Assembly: GCA_035048495.1 (NCBI GenBank)
Contig: CM068540.1
Coordinates: forward strand, 5,750,829 to 5,814,828
Origin: Euptelea pleiosperma
Lineage: Eukaryota > Streptophyta > Magnoliopsida > Ranunculales > Eupteleaceae
Direction of reading: 5' to 3'
Length of the DNA stretch: 64,000 nt
Shown here: in pieces, positions 12,336-22,600 of the stretch
Numbering within the stretch: position 1 is the stretch's first letter
Layout of the letters: the number at the start of each line of letters is the position of its first letter
Translations under genes and position numbers: made by a program
The notes under the pieces: model-generated
The model's input: only the letters and a program-made list of their open reading frames with translations
The model's database searches: none
What the model was told of the DNA's origin: nothing

Positions 12336-12540
12336 CAAAGCTTAAAAGGGGCCGTTATAACGGTATAATGGATTGGGGGTGTTACTCTTTTTTCTGTACA
12401 ACGGCCGTTATAACGAATTGTAACGCTCAAGATCAAAAACGAAAAAAAAAATGGCGCTAGAATTTAAATTTTCAAATTTGATTTTCAAATTTTCAAAAAA
12501 GGAAAATAGTGAAAAAATAACGGCCGTTTTTAAAACCATG
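12336..12540. mobile_element. hAT-like element, family A (AACGG word), copy A3 with target duplication
   Basis: The ends are CAAAGCTTAAAAGGGGCCG and, inverted, CATGGTTTTAAAAACGGCCG. The flanks are GATTATAC (12328-12335) and GATTATAA (12541-12548), 7 of 8 identical. The 205-bp inside holds GGCCGTTATAACGG, CGGCCGTTATAACGAATT and AACGGCCGTT. The 8-bp duplication and termini support a hAT-type mobile unit. No protein is encoded. Confidence 0.75.
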
Positions 12541-12626
12541 GATTATAACATTAGACAATGGTATTGATGTTAAATAATTTTTAGAAGACTAAAATGCCCT
12601 TATAATAATGTTGTAGTTATTAAATT

Positions 12627-13429
12627 GGAAATTTTTTATATACCCCCCATGTTATTTTGAAAATTTGACATACCCACCCATGATTTGAAAAAGCTGACAT
12701 GCCCCCCTATGACTCGGTCCACTGTCATTTGACCAGTGTTGACCCAAGTTGACTATCAAATTTTGTATTAATGGATAAAAGTGCCCTTGTCTTCAACTTT
12801 GGAACAAGGGTTTGGCCTAAAACCTAAACCCTAAATTAAACGGCTGTGGAGGATGACCAGCCAAGAGACTCCAATGGGTTGGCCGCCCATCACCGGCGAC
12901 CAACCCACCGGAGTCTCATGACCAGCCAACAACTACTCCGGCAATAATTTAAAATTCAAAGTTTTCAAAAAAAGAAAAGAATACAATTACATTTCTAAAA
13001 ATTTCATTAACAAAAATGAAAAACAAGAGAGTAAGAGCAATTTAGATTTTAAGCTTTTAAGACATAGATTTTGGAAAGATGGGTTCTCTCAATTTTAAAA
13101 AGAAATCGCATTCCCTTGTGAGTTTTATCTATTTTATGATTTTTTAGTTTCAATCTTTGCTTAATTCATAAAAAAAAGACAGACAAAAAATCTCAAGTTT
13201 ACCAACAATGGTTTTTATTTTTATTTTTAATCTCCTCTTTTCATGTTTGATTTGGAGTTTGGGTTTTGGCCCAAACCCTTGTTCTAAGGTTGAAGACAAG
13301 GGCACTTTTATCCATTAATACAAAATTTGGTAGTCAACTAGGGTCAACAGTGGTCAAATGACAGTGGACCGAGTCATAGGGGGGTATGTCAAATTTTCAA
13401 AATAACATGGGGGTATATCAAAAATTCCC
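12627..13429. mobile_element. nonautonomous MULE with long TIRs and perfect 9-bp target duplication
   Basis: The 803-bp unit is flanked by TATTAAATT at 12618-12626 and 13430-13438. The inverted ends reach about 200 bp: GGAAATTTTTTATATACCCC on the left pairs with GGGAATTTTTGATATACCCC read inward from the right, and the match continues through ACTCGGTCCACTGTCATTTG to the AAGGGTTTGG region. A G+C-rich palindromic segment (GGCCGCCCATCACCGGCGAC) lies at about 12878-12915. A 9-bp duplication with long TIRs is diagnostic for Mutator-like elements. Its TIR and the palindromic segment are shared with the large MULE at 55988-62241, so it is probably a deletion derivative moved by that family. Confidence 0.88.
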
Positions 13430-13636
13430 TATTAAATTATATAGGGGCAATTTGGAAGATTTAGTATTATTAAACTTAGAAGGCAAATTTGAAAATTGTA
13501 GCAATTCAATTAATAATTCTAGAAATTGGCCTTGTGCACAGAGAAATAAATAGTAGGGATTAGTTAGATTATTTTATAATTTCATAAACTTGTAACATGA
13601 AATCTTCAATTTCCGTTACATTGCTATCACTTGCTA

Positions 13637-13856
13637 GAGTAAAACTTCGCTGACAGTGGGCTGTCACTGAAGCCGCTGACTACCACAAAGTTCTCGGCAC
13701 ATACCCGTGTTTTTTTATTTTTTAAATTATTTGCTTTATAAGATTTTTTTAATTTTTTAATACAAAAGCAAAAAAACACTAGGGTACGCGGCAAAAAGCA
13801 CTCGGGCACGTGCCAAGAACTTTGTGGTAGTCAGCGGCTTCAGCGAAGTCTTACTC
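13637..13856. mobile_element. foldback MITE with perfect 9-bp target duplication (MULE type)
   Basis: The flanks are CACTTGCTA at 13628-13636 and 13857-13865. The ends are GAGTAAAACTTCGCTGA and its near-perfect inverse. The arms continue through AGCCGCTGACTACCACAAAG and TTCTCGGCAC. The left arm has an extra CAGTGGGCTGTCACTG insert. The loop is AT-rich. No coding capacity. Confidence 0.88.
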
Positions 13857-13934
13857 CACTTGCTATATACCCCATGTAGCTCTTCTTCCAAAATTGTCCC
13901 AAAAATCATATGGTTTTCAAGGGGTTTCAAGATA

Positions 13935-14205
13935 ATTTTTGCTGTCCCTCTTTAGGCCCATTGACCTTAAGGATGTTGGGTCCACTTCTTGGTGGACCTA
14001 CATACAAAAAATCATCTTGATCGATGATTTAGAACAGTTACGTTTTAGCATCCAAAAAAAATGTTCAAGAAAAAATACAATATTAAAATGCTAGATCCAA
14101 CAGCTAGAAATCACCAATTGAACTGATTTTTGATGTATAAATCCATCAAAGAGGTGGACCAAACATCCATAAGGTCAGTAGGCCCTAAAGAGTACTCCAC
14201 GGCAT
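13935..14205. mobile_element. foldback MITE, family F (CATCCATACGGTCAG arms), copy F1
   Basis: The left arm reads CCATTGACCTTAAGGATGTT, then GGGTCCACTTCTTGGTGGAC, then AAAATCATCTTGATCGATGA. The right arm is the inverse, ending GGTGGACCAAACATCCATAA and GGTCAGTAGG. The whole 270-bp unit can fold back on itself. It belongs to the family clustered at 40.2-42.7 kb. Target duplication not resolved. Confidence 0.6.
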
Positions 14206-15650
14206 CAAACTCGGACTCGGGGACCATGACACAATACCCAAGGAATCCACATTTCAACTCTTTGACCATCCACAATGAATGTTATTGATCGTACGGTTAG
14301 AATATTTCCAAAATATGTGAATTTTGGTTTACGAACAATCTGACAAGTAGCCTAGCAATTGAACAGTTTGGATCGACGATCACACGTCACATTCATGGTT
14401 TTCAATGTGTACATGTTTTCGAACCTGCACGTCACATTCAGGCTACCTTTTCTTGCACTATAATATGTACCATATAGTAATTATTAGCAGCCCAAATTCC
14501 ATCCTTCATGAACCAAAACATCAAATTCCTACTAACATGAGAATCATCTGCATTAGTGTAATTTAATCAACAGGATTAGTGGAATACACATAGTTACCAT
14601 CTATTTCACCTAAGCACCATCTTTTTAAGATAAACAAGAATTTCTTTGTGGTGAATTTGATTAAAGCCCATACAAAGCCCAGTCACAGAGATAAAATCAG
14701 ATTATTTTACTCGAGAATGGTGTCAATCGACGTGCAATTCCCGTAAAGAAACGCCTTTAATTAATATTTATATAATATTTCTTGACTTAAAAAACATGCA
14801 ATTCAAATTATTGGTGCTTTTAAAACACCTAAATAAGGCCTAATTAGTTCATGAACTTGAGCAAACCCCTTTGAGCTCTTCTTCCTTCTCCATTGGATGA
14901 TTTAAACCTAACCGAAATGTCTCTCATGGCTTAAGAAACGTGTTGACGGCAACGGCAAAGACAACGACAACCTGATTGTGAACCGCTGAGTCGTAGCTAA
15001 TGATGATTGAGATGAGATTCGGCATTTTTGAACCACAAAAACACTTGGTTTTCATTTTTAACCCGCTCCTATGGATATGGCGAAAAGAAATAATAGAAAA
15101 AGGACTCCAATATATAAATTCTCGTTAGTGCGTAAGCCGTTTGTATGCCACCACTGATATACACCAGAATAAGTGATTCTCGCTGAGTCAAGTGCAACGG
15201 TGACATTTTTGCACTTCCACATGGCATGTCGTCGGAGTGGTGCCACGCGTCAATTGGTTTTTTATGTGGTTCTAAGATAATCTTATCTCAATTCATGACA
15301 TGGTTTTACCTTAACTAGTAACCTTTCAGCATGGATTTGTCAGCAATAAGAATATTGGACAGCGTATGGTTTTCTTAGCAATAGCTGAAGTGGAAGAAAA
15401 ACCTAACATTATATAGGTCCCAGATCAGAGATGTTATTGGTCAAAGATTAACCCAAACTAATAGATCATATCCATTGATTTATCCAATATTACTCTACTT
15501 TTCTTGCATTCTGATGTGTAGGGCCCTGCACCTGTGACTTCTTTATTTGGATATCGATACTGTGACTTTTGTTGAAGACTTCAGTGGATGTACCTGGGAG
15601 TAAGCTGGTGTTGTTAGAGGCGTGTCATGTGTAATAGGTAAAAACAAAGA
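14206..15650. other. intergenic stretch, no gene seen
   Basis: No supported coding region or repeat. An open frame at 15058-15246 on the minus strand has no domain. Confidence 0.35.
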
Positions 15651-15651
15651 A

Positions 15652-15870
15652 TGCAACTTCGATTCAGTCCCGTGCCAGGGCAGATGCCCCCAGCTGCTCC
15701 TGGGTAGATGTCACCCTGTTTCCCTGCGGGCTTAGCCCACCTATGAACTGATAAAAACAAGAGTGCAAACTTTGGTTCAGTCCTAATCTGGGCAGAAGTC
15801 CCCTGCTGTTCAGTGGCCCGGGGTAGATGTCCCCTGCAGGTTTGGCCCGCCTGGGAACTGACCAGCCAGG
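15652..15870. repeat. imperfect tandem duplication of about 110 bp, G+C-rich
   Basis: AGAATGCAACTTCGATTCAG-type sequence followed by a GGGTAGATGTCACCCTG core and GGGCTTAGCCCACCT is repeated, with changes, as GAGTGCAAACTTTGGTTCAG, GGGTAGATGTCCCCTG and GGTTTGGCCCGCCT. It lies about 740 bp downstream of the stop codon of the sulfotransferase-like gene and is clearly richer in G+C than its flanks. Confidence 0.65.
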
Positions 15871-16610
15871 ACTTAGAACTTCGAACAACCTGACCCTTGT
15901 TCAAAAGAACTCAGAATTTACAAATAGGTATCCTGGTTCTCCAGAGAATTGGCATAGTTAAGACAGTAAATGGGTCAAAATAACTAATGGCATGTCACAA
16001 CTCAACCACATGCATTGAAGGGGTTGGACATCTTCTCTTGCATAGTGTATTAAAGGTGACTTTTGAAGATGGAATCAACATTCTTTTTTTTTAAATGGAA
16101 TTAACATTATATTGTGTTCTCTGCTTCTTGGTTCAAACTCATAAGAGGTACCGGTGTTAAAAATTAATTTTCCAAATCCAACCCCAACATTCTGGATTAA
16201 ACAAATAAATAAATAAATTGAGGGTTTTGTAATCCAGGAATATATCTAGACATCTGTATAGAATCAGACATGTCAGGATAAAAAATATCAAACATGGTGA
16301 ACCAAAAGCATGGTGTGAAGAATTAATATCATCATATAGTTAAGATTCCCGCACTTCAAATTTTTTCAAAAGTGAAACTGAAGATTTCAGATGTAATCAT
16401 CAACTGTTAAAAGTCAGTAGTTTTTTACACCACAAAGATGGGCTAATCGACAATGTGAACGTCCTTCGGGCACAAAAGATCCCTGGACTCTGTAATATTA
16501 CAGAATATACTTGACAGTCGTGACCCTTGGTGGTATGTGTGTGGGGAAAATATTAATGCAGCATCAGACATGTTTGTAGGTCATGTAACAGTGGATATCT
16601 AAACATCATG
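15871..16610. other. 3' flank of the sulfotransferase-like gene
   Basis: It presumably includes the 3' UTR next to 16611. No further gene is seen. Confidence 0.35.
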
Positions 16611-19600
16611 CTATCTCATGTAATTTGTATGGTGGAGAAAATGCTCGTACTGTGTTCCTTTCAATGTCTTGTAAACATCCTCCCAATTCTCAATTTGCTC
16701 CGAAAGGGGTCTCGTGTGAATCTTTACTTGTCTGCTCTGTAATCTCCTTACCGGAACTCTAAGAAACTCTTGAACATCAGATAATGCCTGTGAATTATAA
16801 TGTGAGTCTAGATAGCAACCCTGAAATAAAAAGATGTAATACTATGACAGATTCATTTTCTATATCTTTACCTTATGGTTGTTTACGAGATCTTCATAAT
16901 ATAAGATAATATGTCGAGTGCTATTGAAGTGCTTCAATGAATCTGCCATCATGCGCTCAACAAGACTAAGGTTGGGTATTAGGACAGTTATATTTAGCGT
17001 GGGCTTGAATCGTGCGAGTACCTCAGCCTGCAAAAGAGCAATCCAAAGATAATAAGTGCATAGGCATGCATGAAGACTCAACTATAAAGATAATACAGGG
17101 CCAAACACCCGTGAAACTGTGAAGACATTTAAATTCACACTATAGATGCATCTCTAGGTTATTGGGAAAAAGAGGTGTAGCTTCATCCATTCGGATTAAC
17201 TAACAAGAACCTTCAAAACTTGAAATGTTATGACAGCAGGATTTCAAGATTCAACATCCAAAAATGAAAAAGTAGGTCAAAATATGCACACTTTTTATAG
17301 ATTTTTTTGATATGATGGTTGTTTTGATATATGGTGGAGATAAATTGGTTAATATTTTTCATTTTTCAATTTTACTCATCGGATTGCCAGGGGCTTCAAA
17401 ATTGAGAAATAGACCAAAATAGCATCATTTTTTGAGAAACTGACAACCATATCCCTGAACCAAGGTAGTTAAGGTGAAAAGCGCACTTAAGGCACTGGGA
17501 CCTCTGGCACCTAAGGCGCAAGGCGAGGCACGCACCTGACTGAAGCAAAGCGCAATATTAAAAATTATAATAAATATAAGAAATATAAAAGAAGTAAGAA
17601 AAATAACATCATAAAATAATAAAACGAGTAATCAAAAAGCCATAAAACATAAAAGATAGCAAATGATCAAAATCTCAAATAGCCCACAAATAGTTTTAGT
17701 TAATATCGCCATCATATAAAATATAATCACTAGCTTCATCCCTATCATCATCGGATGTATTAGCCTCCTCAATATATTTTTCTTCTTGTCTCCTCTGAAT
17801 TAGCATCTTCCTCTTCCGACTCCCTTATTGAAGCTCTTGCCCTTACTCTTGACCTTGATTGTGATCTAGTATTTAATGTTGATTCACCAACTCTATCAGC
17901 TCTCGCAACAACACTCAATGTCAAGCTATCATCCTCAAACACCAATTCATCTTATGCTTCTCCACCTTCTGTTTCCATCTCCCCAAGTAGCCATTCATTG
18001 TTGTCATCAATGTCTTTCAATGAGATAGGTTCAATTATATCTCTCCTATCATACCGATGCTTAACATAATAGGCCAAAGTACAGAATTTTAACAAAAAAA
18101 AACATGTATTTGAGCACAAGGCGCGCGCCTTGCTAAACGCGCCTTGCCTTGGCGTTTTAGGTGCGCATAGCGCCTAAGGCGCACTCCTTTACTATAGAAC
18201 CCTGAACTTTCTTTACACTCCTCAACTGTCATTCCCTCATAAATAAATTCTAGAGGCACTGGAAAAAGTCTACCCACAGTTGACCACCAAAAATCTTTCC
18301 ATCAACTTTTCCTCATTAGTCCCATGTTCAAATCTAATCCTTATGATTACACCATGTGATTCAACCAATCGATATCACCATACAGAAGCAGCCACTTAAG
18401 CTCTGCCTTTCCAATAACTTATCTATTGTTCTATACCCAAGCCATATCCCGCCAGCCAAATAATTTTCAACACTCATCAACCAATCTAGACAATTTCTAA
18501 GATGAAGCTTAACATGGAAATCCACAACTTTGCTTTTAACTTCCTTATCACAATCATGAACATGTCTAAATGCTAAATTGTTTATCACATGTTATATGAT
18601 TTGGAACTCTTTCATGATCTCATTGAAATTCAGCTTCATCACCACAACATGGAAATCAATTCCCAAGATTTAGAACTTGATCTTCTCATTCGTTGTTAAA
18701 CAACTTCTCATCATCCACCACTTTCTGTGTGGGTCGGGAAGGATGGGTCTCTTTTTGGTTTTACCCAAGGGAATCAGCACTATTCGGTCAATCACCCACT
18801 CTAAGCAATTTTTCGCCTACTGCCCATGCAAGAGGTGGGCCACTGATTGAATTGTCCCAGTAAATGAATTCTCGCTTTCTCAATAAAATAGATAATGTTG
18901 GTGTATTTATTTAGTATAGACATGCGTGTAAGGGTATTTGTGTTGCTTCCTATTTATTTTGTTTTTCTTATTATTGGCTCTTGGGAGGGTATACTTGTAA
19001 TTTATGTCAAACCAAAGTGAATATAAGCAATTTAGGGGAGATTGTGCACTCTAAACGAAGTGAGCTTTCTCCCCCCTCTTTCTTCTACGTCATCTCTTCT
19101 CTTTTTCTTTCTCTGTTCTTTGTTAGCGGATGGTGTGTTCACACATATTGTGTTGGCCCGTCAACCCGTTTGTATACATTGTTGTTTCGCCCTTCCCCAA
19201 CAGGTCGATCTTTTGGGCTAAATGGTTGTTTAACATGGTATCAGAGCCTTAAGGCCTGGGAGGTCGTGGGTTCAAGTCTTCAGCGAGGTGTACTCCCACG
19301 GAGGAGGAGTGTTAGCGGATGGTGTGTTCACACATATTGTGTTGGCCCGTTGACCCGTTTGTATACATTGTTGTTTCGCCCTTCCCAACAGGTCGATCTT
19401 TTGGGGTAAATGGTTGTTTAATATTCTTCCCTTTTTGCTTCTCTTTTCTTTATTTTCCTCTTTTGTTGTTGGTATGCTGAAACCCTAGATAAAACTATAT
19501 GGACGTCTATACAAAATAAATACACCAACAAATCCATGGACGGAAAACTTATCTCAACAATACATGAGCTTTCCATATAATATGACAAAAATTCGATAAA

Positions 19601-22600
19601 CTCAAATAAAGGGGGAAAAATTCCAATACTGGACACTGATGTACAATCATACCCATTGATGAGGATAGTCCAATCGATGGACCACCTCTTGGAAGCTGCA
19701 GCCGCAAGATCACATGGATTGGATGACCCTAACCATTCAATTAAAATCCTATTTTTAGATATTAACTGAAGTTATGAGAAATGATTTTTAAAATTAAAAA
19801 AAACACACACACATTTATAGTAACAGTTACAAACACCGAACAGTGTCTAGAAGGAAAAGAGAGAGAGAGACCTCTTCCTTTGTATGCACATGAGACTTGT
19901 GTGTGCCATTGAGCTGCTTTGCATCTCTGTCATAAAGATTTGCCAATACAGAGATGAGCCTTCGCAAGAGATTCCTTCGGAACAAAAATATCACGGAAAC
20001 CCCCTTCCAGTTGAAATAATTAACTATTTGTCTGTGATATATCATAATAGCCTGAAAAGTGGCATAAGCAATTCAGACATAAATGAAAGAAGCAATAAAC
20101 AGCTAATACTACAAAACACAATGTGCATTTATGCAATGAATATATCTTTATAATCAGCAGCACAGAAAAACCACTGAATAATATTCAGTTCTAGGGAAGA
20201 AATAATCAAAAGATAGTCTAGTTAGTTATGAGTGAGCATGTTACTGATACTAGTCCTGCATTATAATTGATGATAATTAATCCCACTTCAAACAGTAACT
20301 CAAGCTCTCATCGGTAACAACAGAGATTGAAAGTGGTGCAGTATGACAATTCTTTCCTGCAGTTTAAAATGCATTTCAATAACTACTGATCATCAGAGGA
20401 GACTCTTAGCAGCATCAGGATATGATATCCAAGATGGAATGCTACTATGCCTTACCCAAACCCAGTCTTCAACAGATACTGAAATTTAATCAGCCCATGT
20501 AACAAGTACATTCCATTATGAAACAAATTGATGTGTCAAAGACATCAGAAACATGCATCAGAAAAACACACACTCTTATTTGGAAAATATTTATTTATCT
20601 TCTTTTTCTTATTCTTCAGATAATATTTATACATAATTTAATGTAATTTACATTCTATCCTCATATGAACAAACATTTATATGGTAACAGAGACCCAGTT
20701 TCCTGGACATACAATCCAGGCTTCATTCTCTGCTCATTGGAAGTTTCCTAACACATTGTACACTTGGTCGTCAATAGCCCCTGGATGAACACAAACAAAA
20801 GTTCATACTGTTTGAATGCTGACCATCTGATTGAGAAGCTTCATTGAAAAATATATATGGGCAATGGTCCAAGATCAACAGGCTACTAAAAAGAAAACTG
20901 TAGTCCAGGTCATCAAAAAAGACCCTCCGGATATTAAGCCCCTCTTGGATTGGTCACAAACTAAATTTCACCTTCACATGTTTGAACAACAGAACAAGTC
21001 TACCACTGTCCAAATAAGAGACTTAATTTGGAAAAGATCCTAATCTTCCAATTCAGTGATCAATACTGCACTGAACAGATTGTGGGAAAGATGGGATAAT
21101 CGAATTAGGAGGTATTGCCCTAATCGATCCCATTTTATATTAAAGCATAAAAGAAAGGGTAAAGACAGTAATACCCTTACACATCCCACATATATATCCA
21201 CATACATAAATAATAACACTCCCCCTCAAGCTGGAGAGTATAGTGAGCGGATGCGCCTGGAGCCTGGTCTAAGGCGCCTTTCTAACGCGCCTTGCCTTGA
21301 CCCTTCTAAGGCGCTTTAGGTGCACCTTGCACCTGAGGCATGCGCCTTGCGCCTAAGTCACACGCCTTGACTACAGAGGTAGGGGGTTCTATTTGGAAGA
21401 CTTTGTCTTTCGTATGGACGTCCTTTGCTCTAAGGATTGATGTTAGTGGGTTTCCCCCGTGTATTGTTTAGGGGTTTGTTTCTTTTTGGGCCTCCCTCGG
21501 CTTTTGTAGGTCATCTCAACCTCTTTTAGCCTTGGAGTTCGTATTGTGTTCCTTTCGTTTTCTCTAATAAAGTTTACACTTGTCAAAAAAAAAATATGGT
21601 AACTTTTTGGAGTAAACTTAGATTTGAAATACAATAATTTTAAGTACAAAAAAATCAGACCTTAAGGTGGATTAAATCAAATCTAGAACATTGTCCTTTT
21701 AGGGATAAAGATTCGACTATTTTAATAACAAAAACAGAACTTAATAAGGTGGATTAAGGGTACCATCAGATCTAGAATATGCCCCTTTTGAGGTATAAAT
21801 ATTAGGCCGTTTCATGTGTCAGAATCAGAACTTAATAATGTACAAATCAGATCTGAACTTAATCACTATAAAAGACAAATCAGACATTAATATGATAGCA
21901 TTTAAGAGAAAAATCTAAATGGGACAGCACAACGGTAAAAGTCAGATTAGTCATACCATAATAACAAGAGTAAATCAGATCGTAAACATTTCAAATATGA
22001 GAGAATATAAGTTAGACTTGGTTGGTCTTCTAAATCTTTCTCAGCCAGAGGTAGGGTGTTGTGGAGGCTTATTCCGTACGCCATTTGTTCGGAACTTTGG
22101 AAAGAAAGAAATCGTCGTCGGACTTTCGAAGATAAGGAGGTGGACCTTGAGGAGATATTTATGTATATAAAAGCCACCTTGTATCACTGGGGTTCAGTTA
22201 TCCCTGATCTTAAAGGGTTTAGATTCGAAGATTGTGTTCCGGTGGGACCGGCTGATTTCGTAGGTGTAGGCTTCCTAGTGTGGATGTGGTTCGGGATGAG
22301 GGTTTCAGCCCTTGTTTTTGTTTTCTTTCCCCTTGTGTGTTGCTGTATAGTTTTTCCCATGGGATTTTCTCAGCCCCGCCTTGTAATATATTTCTTTTAT
22401 TGATCAAAAAAATAATAATAATAATAACAGTCACTTTAAGAGTTTTCAGAAATAATAAAGGAACATATTCAGCTATAGAAATAAAAAATAAATATCGTAA
22501 CAAAATAGATAACGCAGGAGTAGATGCAACAGTACTGGAACTGGTGTGGACATTACACCATACTCATAAGGAGGGTAAAGAGTCTAACCCTTTTAATCCA

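Noticed and set aside
19236..19280. Possible tRNA gene
   Set aside because: The tRNA-like words are the primer-binding site and an isolated B-box-like motif in a TRIM; no cloverleaf can be formed.
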